The notes beneath the pieces were generated by a model. It searched no databases. It was not told the DNA's origin and saw only the letters and a program-made list of their open reading frames with translations. From NCBI RefSeq assembly GCF_029814175.1, contig NZ_CP122314.1, forward strand, positions 1-64,000: 64,000 bases of DNA, in the 5' to 3' direction. The stretch's first letter is position 1. Each line of letters begins with the position of its first letter. The stretch is from Halospeciosus flavus (GTDB lineage Archaea > Halobacteriota > Halobacteria > Halobacteriales > Halobacteriaceae). Below, piece by piece: positions 8,393 to 18,467 of this stretch. Both the position numbers and the translations under genes were made by a program.

Positions 8393-9730
8393 CTACTCGA
8401 CGTAGGTGTACTTCCGCTCGTTCATGCGGCCCCAGCCGTCGAAGACGAACTCGCCGTCGGGGGTCGTGAACGGTTCGAGTTCGGTCTGCTTCTCGTGGTT
8501 GTGGCGGTCGTGGACCTCCTCGTACTCCTCGAAGGAGAGGTCGTAGCGCCGGTCGAGTTGCGACTCGACGTCGATGGCCTCGATCTCCTCGTCCCACTCG
8601 TCGGCGACGGTCTCGGCGTGGATCTCGGCCTGTGCGCCGGAGCCGTAGGAGCCGACGAGGAGTTTCTTGCCCGCCATGTCGGTGCCCTTCTCCGCGGCGT
8701 CGCGGAGCGCGCTCAGGCGTGCGAGGTGGACCGACCCGGTGTACCAGTTCCCGACCTCACGGGAGACCGAGAGCGTCGGTTCGATGGCCTCGGCGTACCA
8801 CTCGCGGTAGGCGTCGGTGTCCGAGAGCGCGTCCATGTACTCGCGGATGGCCTCCTGGTAGTCCTCGTCCTCCGCGAACCCCTCGGGGCGCGGGAGTTCG
8901 CCGATCTCGGCGGCGAGTTCCTCCTCGATGGGCGTCCCGCGGATCATGTGACGGTAGCCGAGGACGGCGGCCTTCCGGACCATACCCGGGAATGGCGTGT
9001 GGAACGGGATGTACTCGTACTGGTCGGGATGGGACGCGCCGGCGACGCTCTCGAAGTCTTCGAGGGCCTCGCGCATCCGGGCGAGGTACACCTGGATGGA
9101 GCGCTTCCCGTCGACGCTCGGGAACTGCTGGTTGGGCTTGAGGAAGTCAGTCTCGTCGGCGCTCCCGTAGCCCTGGTGGGTCGAGAGTTCGACGAGGTCG
9201 GGGTCCTCGGTGACGTACATCGCGACGGCGCCGGCGCCCTGCGTCGCCTCGCCGGCGTCGCCGCGGGCGTAGAGCGCGGTGTCGGTCGCGATGACGAGCG
9301 CGCCCCGCCCGCGGTTTCGCCCGGCCTTGATCCAGTTGTAGGCGTCGTCGAGACTCTGGGTCCCCGCGATGCAGGCGAACTTCCGCTCGCCCTTGTTCGC
9401 GTGGTGGAAGTCACCGTCGTAGACCTGTTCGAGACAGCCGGCGACGTACGTCGAGACGGGCTTCGAGTTGTCGAAGGCCGACTCGGTCGCGACGTCGATG
9501 CGGCCGATGTCGTCGGGCGAGAGACCCTTGCGCTCCATCAGCCGGTGGGCGGCGTTCGCGCCCATCGTGACGATGTCCTCGTAGGCGTCGGGGAACGAGG
9601 AGTTGTTGAGTCCCAGTCCCTTCGTGTACTTCTCGGGGTCGTCGCCCTTCTCGGGGGCGAACGTCCCGGGGAGGTCGAGTTTCAGTTTTCCCGTCCAGAT
9701 TTCGACGGCGTCGATTCCAACTGCAGTCAT
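8393..9730 (-). CDS. hmgB: Hydroxymethylglutaryl-CoA synthase
   Basis: 445 residues, complete. This is the archaeal HMG-CoA synthase that condenses acetyl-CoA with acetoacetyl-CoA in the mevalonate pathway to isoprenoid membrane lipids. Visible active-site features: the Glu region ATESAFDNSKP, the acyl-carrying Cys in RKFACIAGTQS, the His in YIPFHTPFPGM, and late GNWYTGSVHLARL with LVGSYGSGAQAE. The C-terminus has the archaeal extension ending MNERKYTYVE. ATG 9730 begins MTAVGIDAVEIWTG, the expected start. Confidence 0.96.
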   Translation of the reverse strand: MTAVGIDAVEIWTGKLKLDLPGTFAPEKGDDPEKYTKGLGLNNSSFPDAYEDIVTMGANAAHRLMERKGLSPDDIGRIDVATESAFDNSKPVSTYVAGCLEQVYDGDFHHANKGERKFACIAGTQSLDDAYNWIKAGRNRGRGALVIATDTALYARGDAGEATQGAGAVAMYVTEDPDLVELSTHQGYGSADETDFLKPNQQFPSVDGKRSIQVYLARMREALEDFESVAGASHPDQYEYIPFHTPFPGMVRKAAVLGYRHMIRGTPIEEELAAEIGELPRPEGFAEDEDYQEAIREYMDALSDTDAYREWYAEAIEPTLSVSREVGNWYTGSVHLARLSALRDAAEKGTDMAGKKLLVGSYGSGAQAEIHAETVADEWDEEIEAIDVESQLDRRYDLSFEEYEEVHDRHNHEKQTELEPFTTPDGEFVFDGWGRMNERKYTYVE

Positions 9731-9800
9731 GTCTTGGACGGTTCTTCACGGGACGGGCATATGGATTTGTCGATTGTGGGGTTCGACGATCGTGGAAGAG

Positions 9801-11309
9801 TTACGGATTTGTTCCGCCCGCAGTGTCCGTAGTGTTCCGTTTGGCCTCGTTCCCCTGTGTGTCGGTGACGACACCGACGATGGTGTAGGACTTGCCGTAA
9901 CCATCGGATTCCGTGAGCGTCGTCTTGTCGTTCGCCGACTTCCCCTGAATATTGACGGCAGTCGAGTCGACGATGGTATCGTTCCGTCGGAGGTGGAACT
10001 CGACGGTGTCGAGGTTCGCGTCGGTGTCGCTCACTTTCCAATGGACTTCGAAGCGTGCCTGGGACCCATTCGACTGGTCCTTGACCGTGAAGGTGTCGAA
10101 GGTGGGATTATTGCCGCTCCCGCCCGTCCCGCCGGCGCTAACGACCCGGACCTCGAACGTCACGGTCTGTCTCTGGTTGGGTCCGTACGAGGCGGTCACG
10201 TTCACAGTTTCGCTCGCGTCGGAGATGCTGTCCGGCGCCTGGTAGATGAACGCCGTTTTGCCCTGCTCGCCGCTCGTTGCCGACGTCGGCGAGACTCTGC
10301 CGCTCTCCGCTGTGGCGTTGACGCTCACGCCGGCGACCGGGTTGTTGAACCGGTCGCGGACCTGTGCGACGAGGCGTTCTGTCCCACCGACTTGCACCGT
10401 GGCGCCGCCACCACGTATCTCGGTCAGGTAGTGCGCACCGGGTCGTTCGACACCGGTCCCGACACCCAACTTCGCCATCTTGAGCGTGTACGTTCCGGGT
10501 TCGAGGACGAGTCGGACCGCGCCCGACCCAGTGCGCTCGACGGCGAGGAGATGGCGGTCGTCGCCGTCGTTCGGGTCGGTGTCGTACTCGCTGGCGAGCG
10601 TCTGGTTCCACTTCGCGACCGGCAGCGCCGTCGGCAGCGTGATCGTGATGTTCTTGCTCGCGTTCGTCACCGCGATTTCGGTGTACGGCGCGCTCACGGG
10701 TCGTGGCGCGACACTCGCCGACTCGGATCCGCCTTCCGTGAGGTTCCCACCGAGTGCGACGAGCGTGATCTCGCTCCCGTCGACGACGGTCGGACGGGCG
10801 TCGATCAGCGTGGCGTTCTCGCTGGTGTAGTTCCGGTAGAGCAACGTGTTCTCGTACCCGATGCGTGGCGAGTCGTCGAGGTAGTTGTACTCCGCCTCGT
10901 AGACGAGCGACTTCGAGGCGAACGTGTGTTCGCCGCCGCCCCAGTAGTCGGCAGTCTCGCCGTCGAGTGCCTTCGCGTTGTCGACGATTATCTGTCCGCC
11001 GCCGACCGTCTCGGTCGTCAACCGACCGTTCACGGGCGGGGGATTTACGAAGAAGATCCGCGAGGGGTAGCGTGCGCCGAGGGCGACACTCGTCGGGTAG
11101 GTGTTCCCCGAGGAGGCCGTCCGGAGGAGTCCGTCGCGGAGGTGGACCATGTCCGACTGGACGGCCTGTGCGTGCTGGAACTCGACCGCTTCGTTCTGCG
11201 CGGGAACGACCTGTGCCTGGTAGAGAGAGAGCAAGACGACGAGGATGCCGAAGACGAGTACGGCACCGACGACAGTCGACACGCCACGGCGGTCGTCCCG
11301 GAGTTTCAC
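9801..11309 (-). CDS. Archaeal pilin-like surface protein with Ig-like domain
   Basis: 502 residues from GTG 11309. The caller-style start TTG 11333 is less likely because a CTTTAAGTATT TATA box at 11332-11342 is centred 28 bases upstream of 11309, which fits leaderless initiation there. The N-terminus KLRDDRRGVSTVVGAVLVFG is a class III (archaellin/pilin) signal with a hydrophobic helix, as in haloarchaeal type IV pilin-like proteins. The rest is extracellular, with many N-x-S/T sequons (NYTSENAT, NASKNIT), a Big_1-like Ig domain (GGTERLVAQVRDRFNNPVAG) and a linker GGTGGSGNN before a last beta domain. Exact role unknown. Confidence 0.8.
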   Translation of the reverse strand: MKLRDDRRGVSTVVGAVLVFGILVVLLSLYQAQVVPAQNEAVEFQHAQAVQSDMVHLRDGLLRTASSGNTYPTSVALGARYPSRIFFVNPPPVNGRLTTETVGGGQIIVDNAKALDGETADYWGGGEHTFASKSLVYEAEYNYLDDSPRIGYENTLLYRNYTSENATLIDARPTVVDGSEITLVALGGNLTEGGSESASVAPRPVSAPYTEIAVTNASKNITITLPTALPVAKWNQTLASEYDTDPNDGDDRHLLAVERTGSGAVRLVLEPGTYTLKMAKLGVGTGVERPGAHYLTEIRGGGATVQVGGTERLVAQVRDRFNNPVAGVSVNATAESGRVSPTSATSGEQGKTAFIYQAPDSISDASETVNVTASYGPNQRQTVTFEVRVVSAGGTGGSGNNPTFDTFTVKDQSNGSQARFEVHWKVSDTDANLDTVEFHLRRNDTIVDSTAVNIQGKSANDKTTLTESDGYGKSYTIVGVVTDTQGNEAKRNTTDTAGGTNP

Positions 11310-11331
11310 GATACCGTCACTTGCGCGCACC

Positions 11332-11342
11332 AATACTTAAAG
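11332..11342 (-). promoter_or_regulatory. TATA box of the pilin-like gene
   Basis: On the minus strand CTTTAAGTATT. Its centre lies 28 bases upstream of the GTG at 11309, the standard archaeal TATA-to-start distance for a leaderless transcript. It decides the start codon of that gene. Confidence 0.6.
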
Positions 11343-11360
11343 TCCGGCGACCGTGGTCGC

Positions 11361-11948
11361 TCAGTCCTCGTCTTCGTCCTCGATGAACTCGGGTTCGGCG
11401 AGGGCGTCCTGCAGGCTGTCGAGGCCGTTGACCCACTCGGTGACGAGGCCGTACTCGATGTCGGCGACGACGTCCATGTCGAGGTCCTCGCCGTCGATGA
11501 TGCGGGTGCCCGCGCAGGCGGCGAGACCGAGCGCGCGGTCGAAGTCCTCCTCGGATTCGGCCTCGGCCGCGGCGTGGACGTACTCTTCGACGCTCGCCTC
11601 CTCGGCGACGCCGTCCGCGACGTACTGCTCGGCGGAGTAGAAGACGGCGACGAGGCTCGTCTGGACGCCGTCGACGAGCATCAGCGTGTCCTCGTCCTCG
11701 ATGTCGGGTTCGGCGAGCACCGTCTCGCGGATGTCCGCGAGTTCTTCGAGGGTCTCTTCCTGTTCGAGTTCGCCGTCGTCGTACGCGGTGACGATCTTCG
11801 CGACGGCGATGGCGACGTCGTCCTGTAGGTTGAGGAGGAGTCGAGCCGACTCCTCGTCTTCGGGGTCGATCTCCTCCTCGCGGAGGCGGTCGAGCCAGTT
11901 GTTCCAGCGTTCCTCGGAGTAGAACTCCTCCTCGGGGGCTTCGCTCAT
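11361..11948 (-). CDS. DUF2150 family protein
   Basis: 195 residues from ATG 11948 (MSEAPEEEFYSEERWNNWLDRL). In-frame codons further upstream are Arg-rich and non-coding in style. The very acidic helical sequence (RLLLNLQDDVAIAVAKIVTAYDDGEL) matches my memory of the haloarchaeal DUF2150 family, which is conserved and of unknown function. It precedes the pilin-like gene but lies beyond that gene's own TATA box. Confidence 0.75.
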   Translation of the reverse strand: MSEAPEEEFYSEERWNNWLDRLREEEIDPEDEESARLLLNLQDDVAIAVAKIVTAYDDGELEQEETLEELADIRETVLAEPDIEDEDTLMLVDGVQTSLVAVFYSAEQYVADGVAEEASVEEYVHAAAEAESEEDFDRALGLAACAGTRIIDGEDLDMDVVADIEYGLVTEWVNGLDSLQDALAEPEFIEDEDED

Positions 11949-12061
11949 ACTCACTACGCCGGCCGCCCGAGACAAAGGCCTTTCCTTCAAGACGAGTTCG
12001 GTGGTAGCGCGCCTCTCGGCTGCGTCGGCGGGCGATTCGGGCCTGTCTGGTGCTGTACGCG

Positions 12062-12906
12062 TCAGTCCAGCGTCGCCTCCGTGTCGACGTCGTAGACTGC
12101 CAGCGGCGTCTCGACGTGCGCGCGCCGGACCGCGTCGTCGTATCCCTGCGAGAGGAGCCAGTCGACGCGCCGCGGGACCGTCTTCGGTCCCATCACCGCA
12201 CCTGGCCGGTCGGGGTCGTCGACGTAGTCGGTCTCCATCAGGAAGAACTCCTCCGTCTCGATGGCCTCCTCCAGATACTCCTTCTCGCACATGACGCTCG
12301 GCGTGACGCCGGCGAGTTCGCCGACTGCGTAGTGTTTGACGACGCGCTCGGGAGGGAGACCCTGCTCTTCGGCCCAGTCGGCGACGTCGGTGAGGTCGTC
12401 GGTCATCTCGGTGTGGAGTTGGACGGCGACGTTCGTCTCGGCCCCTTCGCCAACGTGTGCTCGAGCACGTCGTTCGACGCCTCCCACACCGCGTCGGAGA
12501 CGTCGTAGTGCGGGCGTCCGGACTTGAGCGCGACCGCCTTCCCGTCGGCGGCGTACTCGGCGGCGACGTCGATACCCGCGCACATCAGGTCGCGGGCCTC
12601 CTCCGGAGTGAAGCCACGCTCGTCGACGAGTCGCGAGATCAGTCCGGGGTGGACGCCCAGCACGGGCCAGGCGGTCCCGCGGAGCACTTTCGCGGCCTGG
12701 TCGACGATTTCGAGAGTGCGTTCGAAGACCGCGCGGAAGTCCTCGCCGGTCTCGGCCTCGACGCCGAGGTGCCACGACGGCTTGTTGACGACGAGCAGGT
12801 GGGTGCCGCCGCTGCGGGCGAAGTCCTTCACGGCCTCGATACCGCGGGCGTTGTCCGGGTCGAGGTGGAGGTGGTTGTCGAGAACGGGCGTGTCGAGGTC
12901 GCGCAT
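12062..12906 (-). pseudogene. TatD-family metal-dependent hydrolase, one frameshift
   Basis: Starts at ATG 12906 (MRDLDTPVLDNHLHLDPDNARG), with the metal-binding DNHLHL of TatD/PHP-type amidohydrolases. Then VLGVHPGLISRLV, and after the frame change VAVQLHTEMTDDL, VVKHYAVGELAGVTPSV and EEFFLMETDYVDDP, all TatD-like. The break is at CCCC 12442-12445: a fifth C (G on the coding strand) gives EHTLAKGAETNVAVQLH and a 281-residue protein ending at 12062. Probably a sequencing loss in a homopolymer. TatD proteins are Mg-dependent nucleases; the archaeal substrate is not established. Confidence 0.82.
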
Positions 12907-12937
12907 GTCCGGCGGTTCGCCCGCCGGCGGGAAAAGC

Positions 12938-14377
12938 CCTGAGTTCCTCGGTCGGGCCGCCGCTGCCGAACGCAGTGGAGAGCGCCTCGCGCATCTGCGT
13001 CAGGTCACGGACCTCCCGACGGAGGTCGGCGACGTCCTCGCGGAGGTCGGCGCGGGCCTGTCGGGCGTCGCCGGCGAGCATGTCCACGTCGTCCTCCAGG
13101 CGCCGAACACGCGTCTCGTGGGACTCGCCGAGGGCGTCCAGTTCTCCGCGGATGTCGTCGATGTCCTCGCGGACGGCCGCGGTCTCGTCACCGACGTCCG
13201 CCACCTCGTCCCGGAGGGCGGCGACGTCCTCACGGAGGGCGGCCCGAGCGTCGCGTGCGTCGTCGGCCGCCGTCCGGACCGTGTCGAGTTCGTCGTCGAC
13301 GTCGTCGAGGCGTGTCTCCGTCTCGGCGAGGAAGTCCGTCCCGTACTGGTCGATGACCTCCTCCAGCACGTCGGCGTACGCGGCGAAGTCCTCCATCCGC
13401 GTCTGGAGGTGGCGGAGTCGGACCGCGACGCTCTCGCCGGTTGACTCCGCCGGCGACTCCGCGACGCCGAGCGCCTCGCGGAGGGCCTCTCGCTGTGCCT
13501 CGTCGGTCTCGCCCGTCTCCAGTTCGGCGACGAGACGCTCGACGAGTGACGAACTGGCGTCGTCACCTCCCTCGTCAGCGGGTTCGGCGTCTGCAGTGAC
13601 GACCGACTCGTCCGCTGGATCGGGTGCCTCGGTCGCCGGTTCGATCGCCGCCTCGGTCGTCTCGTCCGTCTCGGCGTCGACGACGCGCTCGACGACGTCG
13701 ACGGGTGCTGCTGGCTCGTCGGAGTCCTGCGATTCGTCGGTCGTGGCTGGCTCGATTCCGACCGATTCGGGAGTGACAGTCTCCTCACGCTCGTCCACGC
13801 CTTCACCTCCGCTCTCGATTTCGCCTCGGTCTGCGACCACGTTCGACGCGGCCGGCGGTTCGGGTGACTCGGCCGGCGTCGACGACCCGAGGACGATACG
13901 CTTCACGTCGGCGAGGAGACTGTCTTTCCCCGAAGCGGGGACGTCGCCGGCGCCCTCGACACCGGCGTCGGCACCGGCGTCTCTCCCGGAGGTCTCCGTC
14001 GGCTCTGCCGATTCTGACGACGGGTCGGTGACGGACTCGACGCGGGTTACGCGGGGCTCACCGTCGAGGAGGCCGTCGTGGACGTCTTCGGTCACGAGTC
14101 CGAGGACGGCCGTCGTCGGCTCGTCCGGTCGGACCACGGTCTCGAAGGCCACTCCCGAGTCGTCGGCGTCCCACTCGGTGGGGGAGTGGTCGGGGTGGAA
14201 CCCGATCTCGTCGATGGGGTCACCGGTGAACGACTGTTCGATTCGGGCGCGCACGGGACTCTCGGTGGCCGTCGTCAGGACGTACTCCGCGGTCACGCCG
14301 CGGTCCTTGCGCTCGACCGTTCGTTCGACGGTGACCGCGTCGGTCCGGGCGATAGCGGGTTCGTCGGTGTCGTTCAT
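12938..14377 (-). CDS. Coiled-coil haloarchaeal protein, stop codon apparently lost
   Basis: About 479 residues from ATG 14377 (MNDTDEPAIARTDAV). The N-terminal about 110 residues look globular (VLTTATESPVRARIEQSFTG). An acidic Ser/Thr/Pro-rich linker follows, then a C-terminal coiled coil (AVREDIDDIRGELDALGESH, ADLREDVADLRREVRDL). As printed, no stop follows GGPTEEL and the frame runs on into tatD. Inserting one T at the coding-strand CTCAGG (12938-12943) creates CTC TAG, a stop at the place expected between the two genes, so the end given is inferred. Function unknown. Confidence 0.65.
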
Positions 14378-14479
14378 GGTGGTTGGTAGGCCACCCCACA
14401 GCATAAGCTCGCGCTTCGTTTCGACTGTCGAGTGTCCGCCTTCGGTGGGTCTCCGTGGTGACCTCCGGGGAATCGACGC

Positions 14480-14959
14480 TCAGTCCTCGGCCGTCGCCTC
14501 TTCGAGCGACACCGCGTCGGTCGCGGCGTTCCGGAGCGCGTCCGACCGACCGTGCTCGCCCGGCGCGATGGCGAGCGTCCGAAGTCCGTGCCGGCCCGCC
14601 TTCTCCAGTACGGGCTTGAAGTCGGTGTCGCGGGAGGCGATGGTGAGGACGTCGATACCGCCCTCGACGACCAGTTCCGTCGCGTCCACCGCGAGTTTCA
14701 CGTCGACGTCACCGCTCGTCACCTGGACCTCGTACCCGCGGGCTTCGCCCGCCTGGATGAGACCCGGCGTCGCGTGCTCGTCGAGGTAGAGGCGCGTCGT
14801 GACGAGGTCGCCCGCCCGCTCGGCGGCCTCGCGGACGTCGTCTAAGTCTACGTCGAACTCTTCTCGCAGGACGTTCGGTCCGTCGACGAAGAGCGCGACC
14901 CGCGGTTGGGACAGCGCGTCCGTCTCGTCGCCGGCGACTCGGTCCAGAAACCCGGCCAT
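14480..14959 (-). CDS. NYN/PIN-like domain ribonuclease-type protein
   Basis: 159 residues from ATG 14959. RVALFVDGPNVLREEFDVDL gives the first Asp of the NYN fold; VDVKLAVDATELVVEGGID and TIASRDTDFKPVLEKAGRHG give the second and third acidic clusters, so a metal-dependent nuclease of the DUF88/NYN type is likely (archaeal TIGR00288-like). RNA target unknown. It stands alone, divergent from the protease gene upstream. Confidence 0.82.
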   Translation of the reverse strand: MAGFLDRVAGDETDALSQPRVALFVDGPNVLREEFDVDLDDVREAAERAGDLVTTRLYLDEHATPGLIQAGEARGYEVQVTSGDVDVKLAVDATELVVEGGIDVLTIASRDTDFKPVLEKAGRHGLRTLAIAPGEHGRSDALRNAATDAVSLEEATAED

Positions 14960-15082
14960 GGCCGCGCTTCGTGGCGAACGTGGTTAACCGTGCCGGTCGT
15001 ATTTTCAACAACTCTCTAGAAGATTGTATTTACGATCTAAAGCAAAATGTAAACCCCTCACTCGGGAAGGTTCGGACGACAC

Positions 15083-16666
15083 ATGACCGAAGACTCCCCC
15101 CACACTGACCGTCGGACGTTCCTCGAAGGTGTCGGTGCAGTCGGCGTCGCCGCCGCGGCGATTCCGGGCGTCTCCGCCGCCACACCCGGGCGAACGCCCG
15201 GCGCGAAACCGAACGAAGCACTCGTCGGTGTGACGAACACCGTCGACGACGCCGAGGAACACGTCGCCCAGTTCGTCCCCGACCAGGCGCGGGTCGTCCA
15301 CAGCAACGAGACGATCGGCTACGTCGCCGTCCGCTTCCCCGAGGAGGCACCCGACCGCGCGCACGAGCACTTCCTCGACGCGATCGAGAAGCGCGAGGGC
15401 ATCAAGTACGCCGAGCGGAACGCGACCCACACGACGAGTCTCTCACCGGACGACCCCCGATTCGGCGACCAGTACGCCCCGCAGATGGTGAACGCGCCCG
15501 CGGCGTGGGAGACGACCCTCGGGTCGTCGTCGGTCTCCGTCGCGGTCGTCGACCAGGGCATCCAGTACGACCACCCCGACCTGGCGGCGAACGTCTCGGA
15601 CGCCGACTCCTACCACGGCGACGACTTCGCCGACGACGACGAGGACCCCTACCCCGACGTCCCGCAGGACGAGTACCACGGCACCCACGTCGGTGGCATC
15701 GCGGCCGCCGCGACCGACAACGGGTCGGGTGTCGCCGGCGTCAGCGAGTCGAGTCTCCTCAGCGGGCGCGCCCTCAGCGAAGACGGGACGGGGTCGACCT
15801 CGGACATCTCCGACGCCATCGTGTGGGCGACCGACCAGGGGGCCGACGTCGTCAACATGAGTCTCGGTGGCGGTGGCTACACCGAGACGATGAAGAACGC
15901 CGTCTCCTACGCCTACGACAACGGCGTCCTCGTGGTCTGTGCGGCCGGGAACGCCGGGAAGAACTCCGTCGACTACCCCGCCGCGTACAGCGAGTGCGTC
16001 GCCGTCTCCGCGCTCGACCCGGACGGAACGTTCGCCTCCTACTCGAACTACGGCGACGACATCGAACTCACCGCCCCCGGGACGAACGTCCTCTCGACCA
16101 CCACGGAGACCCGCGGGTCCTACGAGCGACTCTCGGGCACGTCGATGGCCACGCCGGTCGTCTCCGGCGTCGCGGGGTTGGCACTCGCACGGTGGGACCT
16201 CTCGAACGCGGAGGTGCGCGCGCACCTGAAGGAGACGGCCGTCGACGTCGGCCTCTCCGAGGACGAGCAGGGGAGCGGTCGCGTCGACGCCGACGGCGCC
16301 GTCTCCACGGACCCCTCCGGCGACGGGAGCGGCGACGGGACCACGGAGCACATCAGCGCGACCGTCTCCGACTCCCTCGACGGCTACTGGGACGAGGACT
16401 GCTGGTCGTGGGCGTGGCAGTACGACGACCCGAGCAAGGTCGTCGTCGACCTCTCGGGTCCCTCGGACGCCGACTTCGACCTCTACGTCGACGAGGGTGA
16501 AGGCTCCTGTCCGACCACCGACGACTACGACTACCGCGGCTACACCGCCGACAGCCAGGAGACGGTCACGATCACCGAACCGGACACCTCGACCAACCTC
16601 CACGTCATGGTCACGCCCTTCTCGGGCAGCGGCGAGTACGACCTGACCATCACCGAGTACCAGTAG
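15083..16666 (+). CDS. Halolysin-like subtilisin family serine protease (S8)
   Basis: 527 residues. A Tat signal (TDRRTFLEGVGAVGVAAAAIP) sends it out folded. A propeptide (about residues 40-110) is followed by the S8 domain with catalytic Asp in VAVVDQGIQYDHP, His in YHGTHVGGIAAA, oxyanion Asn in CAAGNAGKNS and Ser in LSGTSMATPVVSG. After a Gly/Asp-rich linker comes a C-terminal beta domain (VVVDLSGPSDADFDLYVDEG) like the PPC domains of halolysins. Two Cys in the tail may form a disulfide. The 5' flank is AT-rich (around 15000-15050) and probably holds the promoter. Confidence 0.93.
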   Translation: MTEDSPHTDRRTFLEGVGAVGVAAAAIPGVSAATPGRTPGAKPNEALVGVTNTVDDAEEHVAQFVPDQARVVHSNETIGYVAVRFPEEAPDRAHEHFLDAIEKREGIKYAERNATHTTSLSPDDPRFGDQYAPQMVNAPAAWETTLGSSSVSVAVVDQGIQYDHPDLAANVSDADSYHGDDFADDDEDPYPDVPQDEYHGTHVGGIAAAATDNGSGVAGVSESSLLSGRALSEDGTGSTSDISDAIVWATDQGADVVNMSLGGGGYTETMKNAVSYAYDNGVLVVCAAGNAGKNSVDYPAAYSECVAVSALDPDGTFASYSNYGDDIELTAPGTNVLSTTTETRGSYERLSGTSMATPVVSGVAGLALARWDLSNAEVRAHLKETAVDVGLSEDEQGSGRVDADGAVSTDPSGDGSGDGTTEHISATVSDSLDGYWDEDCWSWAWQYDDPSKVVVDLSGPSDADFDLYVDEGEGSCPTTDDYDYRGYTADSQETVTITEPDTSTNLHVMVTPFSGSGEYDLTITEYQ

Positions 16667-16711
16667 CGCGGCCCCCATCGCTTTTCACACCGGCGTTCGC
16701 ACACCTTGTCG

Positions 16712-18429
16712 ATGAGTGCTGCCGCCGGTATCCCTGCCCAGTTGCTCGACTTGCTCGCGGTGTTCATCCTCGCCGCTGGAGTCGGTATCTTCGTCGCGAA
16801 AGTCGGTAGCTTTCCCTACACCATCGCCCTGCTCGTCGCCGGATTGACGGCCTCTATCGTCGGTATCCATCCCGGTCTCCCGATTTCGCACGACCTCATC
16901 CTCTTCGTTCTCCTCCCGCCCATCCTCTTCGAGGGGGCCGCGAACACCGAACTCGAACAGTTCCGCCGCAATCTCGTCCCCATCGTCTCGCTGGCCGTCG
17001 TCGGTCTCCTCGTCTCGGTCGGCGTCCTCACGCTCCTCGGCTCGCAGGCGCTCGGCGTCCCGCTACTCGTCGCCCTGCTGTTCGCGGTGATGATCCTCCC
17101 GACCGACCCCGTCTCGGTCCTCGCGCTGTTCAAGGAACTCGGCGCGCCCGACCAACTCTCGGTCCTCGTCGAGGGCGAGAGCCTCGTCAACGACGGCGTC
17201 GGCGTCGTCCTCTTCATGACCGTCGTCGACCTCGCGGTACGCGTCGAGACGGGGGAACTCGCCCGTGACGCCGTCTTCACCCTCGACCGTGCCGTCGCGG
17301 TGGCGACCGAGATACTCGTCGTCAGCCTCGGCGGACTCGTCGTCGGTCTCCTCGCGGGGTACACGGTCTACCGAGTCATGTACAACCTCGACGAACACAT
17401 GACCGAGACGGTCCTCTCGTTGCTCCTCGCCTACGGCGCGTTCCTGCTGCCGAGCACTACCTCCACGTCAGCGGCGTCATCGCGACCGTCGTCGCCGGCC
17501 TGTTCATCGGCGCGCACGGCGCCGATGAGGCGATGAGCCCGCAGACGAAGATATCGGTGTTCAACACGCTGGAGACGGGCGCCTTCCTCGCGAACACCTT
17601 CATCTTCCTGATGATCGGCATCACGACCCCCATCGGCGACCTCCTGCGCTACGCCGACCTCATCGCCGTCGCCATCCCGCTCGTCCTCCTCTCGCGTGCG
17701 ACCGGTCTGTACCCCGTCATCGCCGTCGTCAACCGGATCTCGTCCAGCGACATCTCGCTCGACTACCAGCACGTCATGGTGTGGTCGGGACTCCACGCCT
17801 CCATCCCTATCGCACTCGTCCTCGGACTGCCTCCCGAACTCGACGCCGTCCTCCGACAGCGACTCCGGGCGCTCGTCTTCGCCGTCGCCGCGTTCAGCCT
17901 CCTCGTCCAGGGACTCTCGATGAAGCGCCTGCTCGACCGACTCGGCGTCGTCACGACCTCGGAGGCCCAGGAACTGTACGAACTCCTGCTCGCACGCCGG
18001 CGCGCGGTCGACGGTGCGCTCGACGCCGCCGAGGACCTCAAACAGCGCGGCGACATTCCGGGTGGGGTGTACGAGGACTTCACGACCGAGTACGAATCCG
18101 AACGTGACGACCTCGGTGAAGCCATCAACGAACTCCTCCGCGAGCACCCCGAGATTCGCCAGGAACAGAAGCTTGCCGGCGAGCGCCGGCTGCTCAAACA
18201 GGAGAAGAGCGCCATCATGGACGCCATCCACGAGGGTATCGTTAGCGACGCCGCCGGCGAGCGCCTCCTCGAAGAAGTGAACATCAAACTCGACCGGGTC
18301 CGCTCGGGCGAGACGACCGTCGAGGCCGACGAGGAGGGGTACCACGAGTTCTGGCGCGACGAGGCCGCCGACTTCGGCCTGGAGAGCGTCGAGTACCCCG
18401 AGGAGGAACGCGAGGAGAGCGGCGAGTAG
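16712..18429 (+). pseudogene. CPA1-family Na+/H+ antiporter (NhaP-type), one frameshift
   Basis: Start ATG 16712; a TTG six bases upstream is possible. CPA1 markers: LFVLLPPILFEGAANTEL, MILPTDPVSVLALFKELG and LVEGESLVNDGVGVVLF (the Asp-containing transport site). After LLLAYGAFLL the frame breaks at about 17449; adding one G (CTGGCC for CTGCC) restores AEHYLHVSGVIATVVAGLFIG and joins to the C-terminal half (MSPQTKISVFNTLETGAFLAN..), giving 572 residues. The last 150 residues are cytoplasmic and helical. Likely intact in the cell. Monovalent cation exchange, pH and salt balance. Confidence 0.85.
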
Positions 18430-18467
18430 CCACAACACCCTTCACTCGCCCATCTGTCACTTCTGGC

